In this document: one piece after another, positions 1 to 9,753 of the stretch
How the letters are laid out: every line of letters starts with the position of its first letter
Numbering within the stretch: the stretch's first letter is position 1
Origin: Betaproteobacteria bacterium HGW-Betaproteobacteria-7
Lineage (GTDB): Bacteria > Pseudomonadota > Gammaproteobacteria > Burkholderiales > Rhodocyclaceae
DNA length: 64,000 bases
Assembly (NCBI GenBank): GCA_002840765.1
Contig: PHCE01000002.1
Location: 124,001-188,000 of the forward strand
Direction: 5' to 3'
Translations under genes and position numbers: made by a program
Notes under the pieces: generated by a model
Database searches by the model: none
Seen by the model: the letters and a program-made list of their open reading frames with translations, nothing else
Told to the model about the DNA's origin: nothing

Positions 1-776
1 TTGTCGGCCAGTTCGCAGGAACGGTGGGTGAAGGTCGACAGCACGTGGATCTTGACCTGCTTGGCGGTCAGCCGGCGGTCGGTGATGCGCGACCAGAGGA
101 TCGGGTGCATCTCGGCCATGTTCGAGCCCCACAGCGCGAAGACGTCGGCGTGCTCGATGTCGTCGTAGCAGCCCATCGGCTCGTCGATGCCGAAGGTGCG
201 CATGAAGCCGACGACGGCCGAGGCCATGCAGTGACGGGCATTGGGGTCGAGGTTGTTGGAGCGGAAGCCGGCCTTGAACAACTTGGCCGCGGCATAGCCT
301 TCCCAGACCGTCCACTGGCCGGAGCCGAACATGCAGATATTCTTTGGGCCGCCTTCCTTCAGCGCCGTCTTGCACTTCTCTTCCATGATGTCGAAGGCCT
401 GTTTCCAGGAAATCGGCGCGAACTCGCCGTTCTTGTCGAACTTGCCGTCCTTCATCCGCAGCATCGGCGTCTTCAGGCGGTCGTGACCGTACTGGATCTT
501 CGACAGGAAATAACCCTTGATGCAGTTCAGGCCGCGATTGACCGGCGCTTCCGGATCGCCCTGAGTGGCGACGATGCGCCCGTCGCGGGTACCGACCAGC
601 ACGCCGCAGCCGGTGCCGCAGTAGCGACAGACACCCTTGTCCCAATTGACGCCATCGCTGCCCTTCTTCTGCTGTGCCGTGGCGGCGCCGGGCAGGCTGA
701 TGCCGGCCACCGTGGCGGCGGCGGCAACGGCATTGCTCTTGATGAAATCACGCCGGGTCAGTTTCATGTCCATCAT
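1..776 (-). CDS. napA: Periplasmic nitrate reductase catalytic subunit NapA, 5' part (runs off the left edge)
   Basis: Only the first ~258 codons are inside the window. NapA reduces nitrate to nitrite in the periplasm using Mo-bis-MGD and one [4Fe-4S] cluster. The N-terminus carries a Tat signal with the twin arginine in [18 protein letters not shown] motif and a later NCIKG supply the four cluster cysteines, and NARHCMAS holds the expected molybdenum-ligand cysteine. The start chosen (MMDMKLTRR) follows a GAGGAGG ribosome site by six bases; the Met three codons in is an alternative. It follows napD directly, so the two are co-transcribed. Family identity is certain from these motifs; the C-terminal part and any napB or napC lie outside. 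Confidence 0.97.
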   Translation of the reverse strand, partial: MMDMKLTRRDFIKSNAVAAAATVAGISLPGAATAQQKKGSDGVNWDKGVCRYCGTGCGVLVGTRDGRIVATQGDPEAPVNRGLNCIKGYFLSKIQYGHDRLKTPMLRMKDGKFDKNGEFAPISWKQAFDIMEEKCKTALKEGGPKNICMFGSGQWTVWEGYAAAKLFKAGFRSNNLDPNARHCMASAVVGFMRTFGIDEPMGCYDDIEHADVFALWGSNMAEMHPILWSRITDRRLTAKQVKIHVLSTFTHRSCELAD

Positions 777-777
777 C

Positions 778-1050
778 TCAGGCCTCCTCGTCTGGATCGG
801 TTTCGTACTGGTGATACACCAGCGCTGCCGAGAGCACACCCGGCATCTGGCGAATCGTTTCAAAATGGGAAAGGGTGGCGTCGTCGCCGACAGATTCGAT
901 GCTGACGATCATCCGTCCGTCGTCGGCGACGGTATGCACCTCGACGCCGGCCAGCGCGGCCAGGGCCTGCTGCACGCCGGCTACCTGCGCCGGCAGCACG
1001 CCGACGATGACGCTGGAAATGTGGATACCGGTAGAAACCTGCCTGTCCAT
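778..1050 (-). CDS. napD: NapD, chaperone for NapA maturation
   Basis: A 90-residue cytoplasmic protein with the NapD pattern: HISSVIV near the start, followed by a ferredoxin-like fold ending in LVYHQYE. NapD binds the NapA Tat signal peptide and prevents export before the cofactor is inserted. The ATG has a strong AGGGGG ribosome site about six bases upstream. Its stop codon ends two bases before the napA start, so translation is probably coupled. It appears to be the first gene of this nap transcript, with no napE or napF upstream. Confidence 0.95.
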   Translation of the reverse strand: MDRQVSTGIHISSVIVGVLPAQVAGVQQALAALAGVEVHTVADDGRMIVSIESVGDDATLSHFETIRQMPGVLSAALVYHQYETDPDEEA

Positions 1051-1127
1051 GCCATGCCCCCTATTGCTGTCTGCGACAGGAGGCTACCCCTGCGCCGGGG
1101 CACTTCTTTAGCGTGGATCAAAGGCGG

Positions 1128-1170
1128 GGAATAACCCTATTGCTTTTGGCGATATGTTGACGCAGGTCAA
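1128..1170 (-). promoter_or_regulatory. FNR/Dnr-type box with candidate nap promoter
   Basis: On either strand positions 1157-1170 read TTGAC-N4-GTCAA, a perfect 14-bp dyad close to the FNR/Anr/Dnr consensus TTGAT-N4-ATCAA. On the minus strand a weak -10 (TTATTC, about 1134-1129) lies where a class II promoter centred on the box at -41.5 would place it. The inferred start, about 1122, gives a ~70-nt napD leader. The box overlaps the last codons of the neighbouring tatD. The dyad is seen; regulation by oxygen or nitric oxide is inferred from the nap context. Confidence 0.55.
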
Positions 1171-1931
1171 CGAAGACCAGGCAGCACCCGGCGGGCATTG
1201 GCGGCAGTCATGGTCAGTGTCGCGGCCAGCGAGAGCCCGCGCAAGGTGGCCAGTTCGCCGGCGATGCGCGGCAGCTCACCCGGCGCATTGCGGCCGCCGG
1301 CGAGCCAGGCCGGCGGGATGTCCGGGGCGTCGGTTTCGAGGACGATGGCGTCGTCCGGCAGGGTCGCCGCCAGTTCGCGGATGCGCGTCGAACCACTGAA
1401 GGTCATCGCCCCGCCAAAACCCAGGGCAAAACCCAGTTTTTGGAATTCATCGGCCTGCTGGCGGCTGCCATTGAAGGCGTGGGCGATACCGCTCGGCACG
1501 CGGATGCGGCGCAGGTGCTTGAGCACCTCGTCGATTGCCCGACGGACGTGGAGGATCACCGGCAGCCCGAACTCGCGCGCCAGTTTCAGTTGGCCGACGA
1601 AAAAATCGGCCTGGCGTTGCGGATCGATATCACTCACGTAGTGATCGAGCCCGATCTCGCCAACGGCGACCGGGCGCTCAGCTGCCAGCCAGCGGCGGAG
1701 TTCGTCGAGATCGCCGGCCTGTGCCCGGGCGACATAGAGCGGATGAATGCCATAGGCGGCAACACAACCCGCATGACGGGCCACGCATTCGCGGACGGCA
1801 GCAAAGTTGCCGACCTCAACGGCGGGGACAACGATGCGCTCGACGCCGGCAGCCCGGGCCGCCGCATGCACCGCATCTCGATCGTCGGCGAACTCGCCGG
1901 CGTCGAGATGACAGTGGGTATCGATCAGCAT
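1167..1931 (-). CDS. tatD: TatD-family metal-dependent hydrolase (DNase)
   Basis: 254 residues, the normal length for the family. The N-terminus MLIDTHCHLD gives the HxH metal site (His6, His8), GEIGLDHY the Glu ligand, HVRRA a further His and ETDAPD the terminal Asp. TatD proteins are TIM-barrel nucleases acting on DNA ends, linked to DNA repair and turnover. It overlaps the end of dadA by seven bases, so both belong to one transcript. Which paralogue (TatD, YcfH, YjjV) it represents cannot be settled by eye. Confidence 0.88.
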   Translation of the reverse strand: MLIDTHCHLDAGEFADDRDAVHAAARAAGVERIVVPAVEVGNFAAVRECVARHAGCVAAYGIHPLYVARAQAGDLDELRRWLAAERPVAVGEIGLDHYVSDIDPQRQADFFVGQLKLAREFGLPVILHVRRAIDEVLKHLRRIRVPSGIAHAFNGSRQQADEFQKLGFALGFGGAMTFSGSTRIRELAATLPDDAIVLETDAPDIPPAWLAGGRNAPGELPRIAGELATLRGLSLAATLTMTAANARRVLPGLR

Positions 1932-3178
1932 TTGAGGAAGGGAAATTCGACGGCCGGCCGGCGCCGGTTGATCAGATCAGCGAGGGCCGCCGCCGAGCCG
2001 CAGGCCATGGTCCAGCCGAGGGTGCCATGACCGGTGTTGAGCCATAGATTGGCGTAGCGGGTGACCCCGATCAGCGGTCGATTGGACGGGGTGGCCGGGC
2101 GCAGGCCACACCAGAATTCGGGCAGCCCTTGGATTTCCAGGCGCGGGAATAGCTGGCGCGTGCGCTGGATCAGCGCCTGGCAACGCACCTCGTTGAGTTC
2201 CAGGTTGTAGCCGTTGAATTCGGCAGTGCCGGCGATGCGCAGGCGATTGCCGAGGCGGGAGAAGACCAGCTTGCGCTCGTCGTCGGTCAGGCTGACAACA
2301 GGCGCAGTGGCCCCGTCTACCAGCTGCAGGGTTGCCGAATAGCCCTTGGCCGGATAGACCGGCACGCTGATGCCGAGCGGCCGCAGCAGGCTCGGCGAAT
2401 AGCTGCCGAGGGCGACGACGTAGGCATCGGCGGTCAGCAACTCGGGGCCCGCCTCACCACTAACGACGACGCCGGCCAGTTGACGACCGGCAGCCGCCAG
2501 CTTGTCGACGCGCAGACCATAACGGAAGGTGACGCCGGCAGCAGTTGCCCGGTCGGCCAGCGCCTGGGTGAACTGGTGGGCATCGCCCGATTCGTCGGAA
2601 CGGGTGTAGTCACCACCGACCAGCAGATGCCGCGCATCGGCCAGGGCCGGCTCGATCTGCAGGCAGCCCTCGACATCCAGCGTATCGCGATCGACGCCGT
2701 ACGCGCGCATCAGCTGCGCCGCTTCGCTGGCGGCGGCGAATTCGCCGGGATCGGTATAGAAATGCAGGATGCCGCGCTGCAACTGATCGTATTGCAGACC
2801 CAGTTCGCTACGCAGCAGACCGAGCTGCTGGCGACTGTACAGCGCCAGAGCGACGATCGCCGCCATGTTGCGCCGGCTGGCACCGGGCAGGCACTGGCCG
2901 AGGAAACGCAAGCCCCAGGCGAGCTGCGCTGGATCGGCGCGCCAGCGCCAGAGCAGCGGCGCATCCTCGCGCCCCAGCCATTGCCGGAGCCGGGAAAAAA
3001 CGTGCGGATTGGCCCATGGTTCGGCGTGCGAGACAGAAATCTGGCCGCCGTTGGCAAAACTGGTTTCCATGGCGGCCTGCAGCTGCCGGTCCACCACCGT
3101 CACTTCATGCCCGGCCCGGGCCAGATACCAGGCGGTCGTCGTGCCGACAACCCCGGCGCCCAGCACCAAAATTTTCAA
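1925..3178 (-). CDS. dadA: D-amino acid dehydrogenase, small subunit (FAD)
   Basis: 417 residues, the usual DadA length. An N-terminal Rossmann motif (LGAGVVGTTTAW, residues 6-17) binds FAD, followed by the acidic residue of VVDRQ. The C-terminus has GLRPATPSNRPLIG and the LNTGHGTLGWTMACGSG-like segment seen in DadA. The enzyme oxidatively deaminates D-amino acids and passes electrons to the respiratory chain at the inner membrane. It overlaps the spoT stop by four bases and tatD by seven, so it sits inside a tightly packed operon. No alanine racemase lies beside it, unlike in the classical dadAX operon. Confidence 0.9.
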   Translation of the reverse strand: MKILVLGAGVVGTTTAWYLARAGHEVTVVDRQLQAAMETSFANGGQISVSHAEPWANPHVFSRLRQWLGREDAPLLWRWRADPAQLAWGLRFLGQCLPGASRRNMAAIVALALYSRQQLGLLRSELGLQYDQLQRGILHFYTDPGEFAAASEAAQLMRAYGVDRDTLDVEGCLQIEPALADARHLLVGGDYTRSDESGDAHQFTQALADRATAAGVTFRYGLRVDKLAAAGRQLAGVVVSGEAGPELLTADAYVVALGSYSPSLLRPLGISVPVYPAKGYSATLQLVDGATAPVVSLTDDERKLVFSRLGNRLRIAGTAEFNGYNLELNEVRCQALIQRTRQLFPRLEIQGLPEFWCGLRPATPSNRPLIGVTRYANLWLNTGHGTLGWTMACGSAAALADLINRRRPAVEFPFLKC

Positions 3179-5328
3179 GCCTCGCCTCCCCTTTCACGGA
3201 CGATGCGGGTCACTTCCGGAATGTGGCGCATGCCGCGCAAGACGGTCGCCAGATGATTGCGATGGGCCACCTGGATGGTGAAGCGGAGCAGGGTGAACAG
3301 CCGCTCGGGGTCTGCATCCATCGACACATATTCGATGTTCGAGCCAGCCTCGGCGATGGCTGCCGCCACCTGGCCGAGCACGCCGCGGGTGTTCTTGACC
3401 TCGACCTTGATCCGGATGTCGAACAGCTTGCCGTCTTCCGGCTCCCATTCGACATCAATCCATTTCTGCGGCTCGGCAGTGCGCGACTTGCGGATCGCCG
3501 GGCAGTCATGGGTGTGGATGACCAGGCCGCTACCCTTCTTGATCGAGCCGATGATCGGGTCGCCGGGGATCGGCTGGCAGCACTTGGCCAACTGGATGGC
3601 CATGCCTTCCGTGCCGTGGATGGCCAGGGTCATGTTGCTTGGCGAATCGGCCGACAGGTTTTCGCGAGCCAGCAGGCGACGGGCGACAACCGAGGGCAGA
3701 CGCTTGCCTAGACCGATATCGGTATAGACCTCCTCCATCGTTTTTTGGCCGCCGGACTTGACCAGCTGATCCCAGGCATCGGTCGGAATCGAGATCGGCA
3801 CGACGCCGAGCGAGAGCAGCTCCTGGCGCAACAGGCGCTCGCCAAGGCGGGCCGATTCCTCATTCTGCATGGTGCGCAGGAAATGGCGGATCTTGCTGCG
3901 CGCGCGGCCGGTCTTGACGTAGGTCAGCCACACCGGATTCGGGCTGGCTTGCGGCGAGGTGATGATTTCGACCAGGTCGCCGTTGCGCAATTCGCTGCGC
4001 AGCGGCGCCAGCTCTTGGTTGATACGCGCCGCTGAACAGTGGTGACCAACATCCGTATGCACGGAGTAGGCGAAATCGACCACCGTCGCCCCGCTCGGCA
4101 TGGCCATGATCTTGCCCTTCGGCGTGAACACGTACACCTCGTCGGGGAACAGGTCGATCTTGACGTTCTCGAAGAACTCGGCGGAATCGTTGCCTTGCAT
4201 TTCGAGCAGCGACTGCAGCCATTTGTGCGTCTTGACCTGCAGGTCGGCGCCGCTCTCCTCGCTGTCCTTGTACAGCCAGTGCGCGGCAACGCCTTCCTGG
4301 GCGACATTGTGCATTTCGCGGGTGCGGATCTGCACCTCGACCGGCGTACCGTAGGGACCGATCAGCGTCGTGTGCAGCGACTGGTAACCATTGGCCTTGG
4401 GAATCGCAATATAGTCCTTGAACTTGCCGGGCACCGGCTTGTACAGGCTGTGCAGGGCGCCGAGCGCCAGATAGCAGGTGGGCACATTGTCGACGACGAC
4501 ACGGAAGCCGTAGATGTCGAGCACCTGCGAAAAGGACAGCTGCTTGTCCTTCATCTTGCGGAAGATCGAATAAAGGCTCTTCTCGCGACCGAAGACCTCG
4601 GCGCGCAGGCCGGCGCTGTCCAACTTGCTCTCGATGCCGTCGAGAATGCGCGTCAGCAGTTCGCTGCGGTTGCCGCGCGCCGCCTTCAATGCTTTGGCGA
4701 GCACTGTCGCCCGATGCGGATAGATCAGATGGAAACTGATGTCCTGCAGTTCGCGATAGAGCTTGTTCAGGCCCAGGCGCAAGGCGATCGGCGCGTAGAT
4801 TTCGAGCGTTTCGCGGGCGATGCGGGCGCGCTTGTCGGCGCGCATTGCCGACATGGTCTGCAGATTGTGCTGACGGTCGGCCAGCTTGATGAGCACGACG
4901 CGCAGGTCGCGCGCCATGGCCATCAGCATCTTGCGGAAGTTTTCCGCCTGCGCCTCCTGGTAGGAGGCGAACTCCATCTTGTCGAGCTTGGACAGGCCAT
5001 CAACCAGCTCGGCGACTTCCTTGCCGAACTGATCCACCAGTTCGCGCTTGCTCGCACCGGTATCCTCGAGGACGTCGTGCAGCAGCGCGGCGCAGATCGC
5101 GTCGGCATCCATGCGCCACTCGACGACGGCACCGGCGACGGCCAGCGGATGGGTAATGTAGGGTTCGCCCGACATGCGCTTCTGACTCGCATGCGCCCGG
5201 GCGGCATAGATGTAGGCGGACTTGATCCGCTCTACATCGACCGGAGCGAGATAATCGAGACTATCGAGAAAAACCCGGTAAGCGGGTTCCTCTGGAGCGG
5301 GCGGCGGCGTCGATGGCTTGGCATCCAT
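3175..5328 (-). CDS. spoT: Bifunctional (p)ppGpp synthase/hydrolase SpoT/Rel
   Basis: 717 residues with the full RelA/SpoT architecture. An HD hydrolase domain includes HDVLED (His84-Asp85), with the upstream ITHPLAVA. The synthetase domain (about 250-345) has YGFRVVV, GYQSLHT and EVQIRT (331-336). A TGS domain covers about 395-455 and a C-terminal ACT domain about 640-715. Because HD residues are intact, hydrolysis is expected, so it is SpoT-like rather than RelA. The order spoT-rpoZ-gmk matches the enterobacterial arrangement and links alarmone control with GMP metabolism. It starts 21 bases after rpoZ. Confidence 0.96.
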   Translation of the reverse strand: MDAKPSTPPPAPEEPAYRVFLDSLDYLAPVDVERIKSAYIYAARAHASQKRMSGEPYITHPLAVAGAVVEWRMDADAICAALLHDVLEDTGASKRELVDQFGKEVAELVDGLSKLDKMEFASYQEAQAENFRKMLMAMARDLRVVLIKLADRQHNLQTMSAMRADKRARIARETLEIYAPIALRLGLNKLYRELQDISFHLIYPHRATVLAKALKAARGNRSELLTRILDGIESKLDSAGLRAEVFGREKSLYSIFRKMKDKQLSFSQVLDIYGFRVVVDNVPTCYLALGALHSLYKPVPGKFKDYIAIPKANGYQSLHTTLIGPYGTPVEVQIRTREMHNVAQEGVAAHWLYKDSEESGADLQVKTHKWLQSLLEMQGNDSAEFFENVKIDLFPDEVYVFTPKGKIMAMPSGATVVDFAYSVHTDVGHHCSAARINQELAPLRSELRNGDLVEIITSPQASPNPVWLTYVKTGRARSKIRHFLRTMQNEESARLGERLLRQELLSLGVVPISIPTDAWDQLVKSGGQKTMEEVYTDIGLGKRLPSVVARRLLARENLSADSPSNMTLAIHGTEGMAIQLAKCCQPIPGDPIIGSIKKGSGLVIHTHDCPAIRKSRTAEPQKWIDVEWEPEDGKLFDIRIKVEVKNTRGVLGQVAAAIAEAGSNIEYVSMDADPERLFTLLRFTIQVAHRNHLATVLRGMRHIPEVTRIVRERGGEA

Positions 5329-5349
5329 CAGTCTTCACCGCCCCGGCTC

Positions 5350-5556
5350 TCAGGCCTGACCGCGATTGAGCACTTCCAGACCGATCTTGCCGAGAGCCAT
5401 TTCGCGCAGGGCAACGACGGTCGGCTTGTCCTTCTCGGCATCGACCAGCGGCGTCGAGCCGTTAGCAATCTGGCGGGCGCGGTGAGCAGCAGCCAGGGTC
5501 ATCTGGAAGCGGTTGGGGATACGTTTCAAGCAATCGTCGACGGTAACGCGGGCCAT
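5350..5556 (-). CDS. rpoZ: DNA-directed RNA polymerase omega subunit
   Basis: 68 residues, starting [17 protein letters not shown] and containing the omega signature [11 protein letters not shown]. Omega helps fold the beta' subunit and forms part of a ppGpp binding site on RNA polymerase. I chose the internal ATG at 5556 rather than the longer reading to 5610, because omega proteins begin exactly MARVTVDDC and the extension overlaps gmk. It lies between gmk and spoT. Confidence 0.96.
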   Translation of the reverse strand: MARVTVDDCLKRIPNRFQMTLAAAHRARQIANGSTPLVDAEKDKPTVVALREMALGKIGLEVLNRGQA

Positions 5557-5570
5557 GTAAAACCTCTGAA

Positions 5571-6179
5571 TCAGATCAATCGGGCAAAAAGGGCAGCGTG
5601 CCGGGCACACTGCGCCGGGAAGCTCAGGCGGGAGGCGCGCACGACAGCACGCAAATCCTCCAAAGCCGGCTCCAGTTGGTCATTAATAATAACATAGTCG
5701 AATTCCCCGACATGGCGCATCTCCGCTTGGGCTGCGGCCAATCGGCGGGAGATCACTTCGCGGCTGTCGGTGCCGCGACCGGTCAGGCGACGGGTCAGTT
5801 CCTCCATCGACGGCGGCAGGATGAAGATGCCGATCGCCTCGGGAAACAGCTTGCGCACCTGCTGCGCTCCCTGCCAGTCGATTTCGAGCAGAACATCGGC
5901 GCCAGCGGCCAGGCGGTCGGCGATCCATTTCTTCGAGGTGCCGTAGAAATTGCCATGCACCTCGGCCCACTCGAGAAACTCGTGCGCATCGATCATGGCG
6001 CGAAACTCACCCGAATCGATGAAGTGGTATTCGCGCCCATTCTGCTCACCCGGACGCGGCTCACGGGTAGTGAAGGAGATGGATAGCTGCACCTCCGGCT
6101 CGCGTTCGAGCAGCAAGCGCACCAGAGTGGTCTTGCCGGCCCCGGACGGGGCGGCGACGACGTAGAGATTTCCGGCCAT
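5571..6179 (-). CDS. gmk: Guanylate kinase
   Basis: 202 residues. The P-loop APSGAGKTT (9-17), the GMP-binding [11 protein letters not shown] and REYHFI segments, and [11 protein letters not shown] identify guanylate kinase. It phosphorylates GMP or dGMP with ATP in purine salvage and synthesis. It is followed by rpoZ after 14 bases and preceded by yicC on the same strand, the order seen in many proteobacteria. Confidence 0.97.
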   Translation of the reverse strand: MAGNLYVVAAPSGAGKTTLVRLLLEREPEVQLSISFTTREPRPGEQNGREYHFIDSGEFRAMIDAHEFLEWAEVHGNFYGTSKKWIADRLAAGADVLLEIDWQGAQQVRKLFPEAIGIFILPPSMEELTRRLTGRGTDSREVISRRLAAAQAEMRHVGEFDYVIINDQLEPALEDLRAVVRASRLSFPAQCARHAALFARLI

Positions 6180-6222
6180 GGCAGTCTTTCTGAAACGTGG
6201 GGTTGATGCGGTGGCCGGAACG

Positions 6223-7089
6223 TTATTCCAGGTTCTGGATCTGCTCGCGCATCTGCTCGATCAGCAGCTTGAGATCCATCGCCGCCTGGGAAACTTCGGT
6301 GACGGCCGATTTCGAACCGAGGGTATTGGCTTCGCGGTTGAGTTCCTGCATCAGGAAATCCAGACGCTTGCCACAAGCGCCGCCCTGTTTGAGCACGCGC
6401 TCGACCTCGTCGAGATGGGTAAGCAGGCGACCGAGTTCCTCGGCAACGTCGATGCGCGTGGCGAACACCGCCACTTCCTGCAGAACGCGGTCGTCGTTGG
6501 CATTACCCAGGGCTTCGACCAGGCGCTGGCGCAGCTTGTCGGTGAACATAGCCTGGGCTTCCGGGATGCGCGGCGCCACCTGGGCAACGATGGCGCGCAT
6601 GGCGTGAACGCGGTCGCTGATCAGCGTCGCCAGCTTGTCGCCTTCGCGCCCGCGACTGGCGGTGAAGTCGGCCAGCGCCTCGCGGGCCAGGGCCAGGGCT
6701 TCGCTACCGACGGCGGCGAAGTCGATACTCTGGTCGCCGAACATTCCAGGCCAGCGCAGCACCTCGTTGACCGACAAGGGTGCGGCCTCGGGCATCTCGG
6801 TACTGACTTGGCGGCCGAGGCTCTTCAGGATTTCCAGCAGTTCGGCGTTGAGGTGCAGTTGTTCGCCGCGGGCGGCGGTGGCACTGAACGCGAGGCGGCA
6901 TTCGACCTTGCCGCGGGACAGGTGCGTGGTGAGCAATTCGCGCAATGGCAGTTCGATGAAGCGCAGTTCTTCGGCAATGCGGAAGTGGAAATCGAGGTAG
7001 CGCGAGTTGACGCTTTTCAGTTCAAGTTGCAGCGAGCCTCGTTCAATATCTCGCGTTCGCGCTGCATAACCGGTCATACTGCAAATCAT
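6223..7089 (-). CDS. yicC: YicC-family endoribonuclease
   Basis: 288 residues from the ATG at 7089, which gives the typical YicC start MICSMTGYA. A longer reading to 7176 exists but would take in the divergent promoter region. The C-terminus ends in ELNREANTLGSKS and LLIEQMREQIQNLE, both conserved in the family, with a coiled coil near the end. E. coli YicC is reported to be an endoribonuclease that affects small RNA levels. It lies just upstream of gmk and divergent from the kinase gene at 7165. Confidence 0.9.
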   Translation of the reverse strand: MICSMTGYAARTRDIERGSLQLELKSVNSRYLDFHFRIAEELRFIELPLRELLTTHLSRGKVECRLAFSATAARGEQLHLNAELLEILKSLGRQVSTEMPEAAPLSVNEVLRWPGMFGDQSIDFAAVGSEALALAREALADFTASRGREGDKLATLISDRVHAMRAIVAQVAPRIPEAQAMFTDKLRQRLVEALGNANDDRVLQEVAVFATRIDVAEELGRLLTHLDEVERVLKQGGACGKRLDFLMQELNREANTLGSKSAVTEVSQAAMDLKLLIEQMREQIQNLE

Positions 7090-7164
7090 TGGGGGGCTCT
7101 CCAGCTTTACAGGCCGGACGACACGCCCGAAAATGCCTGACTTTGCATCATAACCGCGAGAACG

Positions 7165-8112
7165 ATGGCGCAACAAGCCAATCAGCCGCTACCGAACGGC
7201 TTTACGCTCGAGGAATACACGATCGACCGCCAGCTCTCGCTGGGCGGGTTTTCGATCGTCTACCTCGCCAGCGGTCCGGACGGCAAGCAGGTCGCCATCA
7301 AGGAATATCTGCCGAACAGCCTGGCGCTGCGCGGCAAGGGTGAAATCGCCCCGGTTATTTCAGCCGACCACCAGGGCCCCTTCCGTTACGGCATGAAGTG
7401 CTTTTTCGAGGAAGGCCGTTCGTTGGCCAAACTCTCACACCCCAACGTCATCCGGGTGCTCAATTTCTTCCGCGCCAATGAAACGGTCTACATGGTGATG
7501 GAATATGAACACGGACGAACCCTGCAGGAATTCATCCAGAAGCATCAGGGACATATCTCGGAACGTTTCATTCGTGGCGTCTTCACCCGCATGCTCAATG
7601 GTCTGCGCGAAGTGCATGCGCACAAGTTGCTGCACCTCGATCTCAAGCCGTCGAATATCTACCTGCGCGGCGACAACACACCGGTGCTGATCGACTTCGG
7701 TGCCGCCCGCCAGACGCTGGCCACCGACCAGCCAATGCTCAAGCCGATGTACACCCCCGGCTTCGCTTCGCCCGAACATTACGGCGCGCGCACCGACCTC
7801 GGGCCGTGGAGCGACATCTACAGCGTCGGCGCCTCGATGTATGCCTGTCTGGCCGGCAACGCGCCGCTGGCCGCCGACGAGCGCCTGAAGAAGGACACCC
7901 TGGCGCCGGCGATGATGCGCTGGGAAGGGCAATTCTCCGACCGCCTGCTCGAAATCATCGACTGGTGTCTCAATCTCAATCATCTTTACCGTCCGCAAAG
8001 CGTTTTTGCCCTGCAAAAGGCGCTGGTAGAGACCGTCACCCCGCCGCGACCGAAAGACAATGGCCACTGGTTCGGCCGCATCGTCGACAAGCTCAGGAAA
8101 CCCAGCAAATGA
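7165..8112 (+). CDS. Eukaryotic-like serine/threonine protein kinase
   Basis: 315 residues, essentially a bare kinase domain with no visible membrane segment. A glycine-rich loop GGFSIVYLA (27-35), VAIKEY with the catalytic Lys46, HLDLKPSN with the catalytic Asp159, and DFG (177-179) are all present, so it should be active. The catalytic loop has HLD where HRD is usual. It overlaps the PP2C phosphatase gene by four bases (ATGA), which makes them a matched writer and eraser pair. The targets are unknown. No forkhead-associated or effector gene lies next to them. Confidence 0.9.
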   Translation: MAQQANQPLPNGFTLEEYTIDRQLSLGGFSIVYLASGPDGKQVAIKEYLPNSLALRGKGEIAPVISADHQGPFRYGMKCFFEEGRSLAKLSHPNVIRVLNFFRANETVYMVMEYEHGRTLQEFIQKHQGHISERFIRGVFTRMLNGLREVHAHKLLHLDLKPSNIYLRGDNTPVLIDFGAARQTLATDQPMLKPMYTPGFASPEHYGARTDLGPWSDIYSVGASMYACLAGNAPLAADERLKKDTLAPAMMRWEGQFSDRLLEIIDWCLNLNHLYRPQSVFALQKALVETVTPPRPKDNGHWFGRIVDKLRKPSK

Positions 8113-9026
8113 GATTCACCATCTATCAGGAAAGCCGCCAGGGCGGCCGCGCCAATAACGAAGACCGCGCGACTTACTGCTACTCGCGCGATGCGCTGCT
8201 GATGGTCGTTGCCGACGGCATGGGCGGTCATCACTACGGCGAGGTCGCGGCGCAGATCGCCATCCAGACGCTGGCCGACGTCTTCCAGCGCGAAGCCCGG
8301 CCCATGCTCGCCGATCCCTTCCGCTTCCTGCAGAAGAGCATGACCAATGCCCATCATGCGATTCTCGACTACACCTCGCGCCACCGCCTGAAGGACACGC
8401 CGCGCACCACCTGCGTCGCCTGCATCATCCAGGACAACATCGCCTACTGGGCACATGCCGGCGATTCCCGTCTGTACCTGATGCGCGGCGGCAAGACCAT
8501 CGCCCAGACCAAGGATCATTCGCGCATCCGCCTGCTCATCGAGGAGGGCATGTTGAGCGAGGCCCAGGCCGCCATTCACCCTGACCGCAACAAGATCTAC
8601 AGCTGCCTGGGCAGCCCGACGCCGCCGGAAATAGAATTCTCGCGCAAGATGCCGCTCGAACACGGCGACATCCTGCTGCTGTGCACTGACGGCATGTGGG
8701 GCGTGCTGCCCGGCGAGATGATGGCGACCAGCCTGAAGGGCGCCAACCTGCTGCAGGCCGTGCCGATGCTGCTCAATCAGGCGGAAACGCGTGGCGGCGC
8801 CCATGGCGACAATCTCTCCGTCGTTGCCGTGCGCTGGGAAGAAAGCTATGTCGACGATGCCAGCAGTTCGATCTCGACGCAGACCATGAGCCAGGACGAG
8901 GTCACCACCCGCCTCGACGAATTCGGCCGCAACCCCACCTACAAGAGCGATCTCTCCGAAGACGAAATCGAAAAGGCGATCGAGGAAATCCGCGCCACCA
9001 TCGACAAATACAACCCGAAAAAATAA
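8109..9026 (+). CDS. PP2C-family protein serine/threonine phosphatase
   Basis: 305 residues from the ATG that overlaps the kinase stop. PP2C metal motifs are visible: RANNEDR with Asp19, VADGMGGH with Asp36-Gly37, CTDGMWG, and [11 protein letters not shown]. The first ~245 residues form the PP2C fold. The last ~60 are a polar, acidic tail that may be flexible. Most likely it reverses phosphorylation by the upstream kinase, judging by translational coupling. Confidence 0.92.
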   Translation: MRFTIYQESRQGGRANNEDRATYCYSRDALLMVVADGMGGHHYGEVAAQIAIQTLADVFQREARPMLADPFRFLQKSMTNAHHAILDYTSRHRLKDTPRTTCVACIIQDNIAYWAHAGDSRLYLMRGGKTIAQTKDHSRIRLLIEEGMLSEAQAAIHPDRNKIYSCLGSPTPPEIEFSRKMPLEHGDILLLCTDGMWGVLPGEMMATSLKGANLLQAVPMLLNQAETRGGAHGDNLSVVAVRWEESYVDDASSSISTQTMSQDEVTTRLDEFGRNPTYKSDLSEDEIEKAIEEIRATIDKYNPKK

Positions 9027-9036
9027 GGAAAACCCC

Positions 9037-9753
9037 ATGCGCCCCAGCCAACGCCAGCCGGACCAGCTCCGCACCGTCAGAATCACCCGCAATTTCACCC
9101 GCCACGCCGAAGGTTCAGTGCTGATCGAGATGGGCGACACGCGCGTGCTGTGCACCGCCTCGGTCGAGGAAAGCCTGCCGCCCTTCCTGCGCGGCAAAGG
9201 TCAGGGCTGGGTCACCGCCGAATACGGCATGCTGCCGCGCGCCACGCACACCCGCAGCGCCCGCGAAGCGGCCAAGGGCAAGCAAACCGGCCGCACCCAG
9301 GAAATCCAGCGCCTGATCGGCCGCAGCCTGCGCGCCGTCACCGACCTCAAGGCCCTCGGCGAACGCCAGATCACCCTCGACTGCGACGTCCTGCAGGCCG
9401 ACGGCGGCACCCGTTGTGCCTCGATCACCGGCGCCTGGATCGCCCTCTACGAAGCCTGCGACAAGCTGGTGCAGGCCGGCAAGCTGCCGGCCAACCCGGT
9501 ACGTGACCATGTCGCCGCCGTCTCGGTCGGCATCTACCAGGGCAGCCCGGTGCTCGATCTCGACTACCCGGAAGACTCCAACTGCGATACCGACATGAAC
9601 GTCATCATGACCGGCAAGGGTGGCATCGTCGAAGTCCAGGGCACGGCCGAAGGCGAACCGTTCACCCGCGAGCAGATGAACATGTTGATGGACCTCGCCC
9701 AGATGGGCATCGGCCAGTTGGTCGCCACTCAGGAAAGCGCCCTCGCCGCATGA
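9037..9753 (+). CDS. rph: Ribonuclease PH
   Basis: 238 residues beginning [12 protein letters not shown] with the typical RNase PH blocks: [35 protein letters not shown], and the C-terminal [11 protein letters not shown]. It is a phosphorolytic 3'-5' exoribonuclease that trims tRNA and structured RNA ends. An AAGGA ribosome site precedes the ATG. It overlaps rdgB by four bases. Confidence 0.97.
   Translation: MRPSQRQPDQLRTVRITRNFTRHAEGSVLIEMGDTRVLCTASVEESLPPFLRGKGQGWVTAEYGMLPRATHTRSAREAAKGKQTGRTQEIQRLIGRSLRAVTDLKALGERQITLDCDVLQADGGTRCASITGAWIALYEACDKLVQAGKLPANPVRDHVAAVSVGIYQGSPVLDLDYPEDSNCDTDMNVIMTGKGGIVEVQGTAEGEPFTREQMNMLMDLAQMGIGQLVATQESALAA

Noticed and set aside
4039..5697. 552-codon plus-strand frame opposite spoT and rpoZ
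   Set aside because: Shadow of conserved minus-strand genes, without ribosome site or motif.
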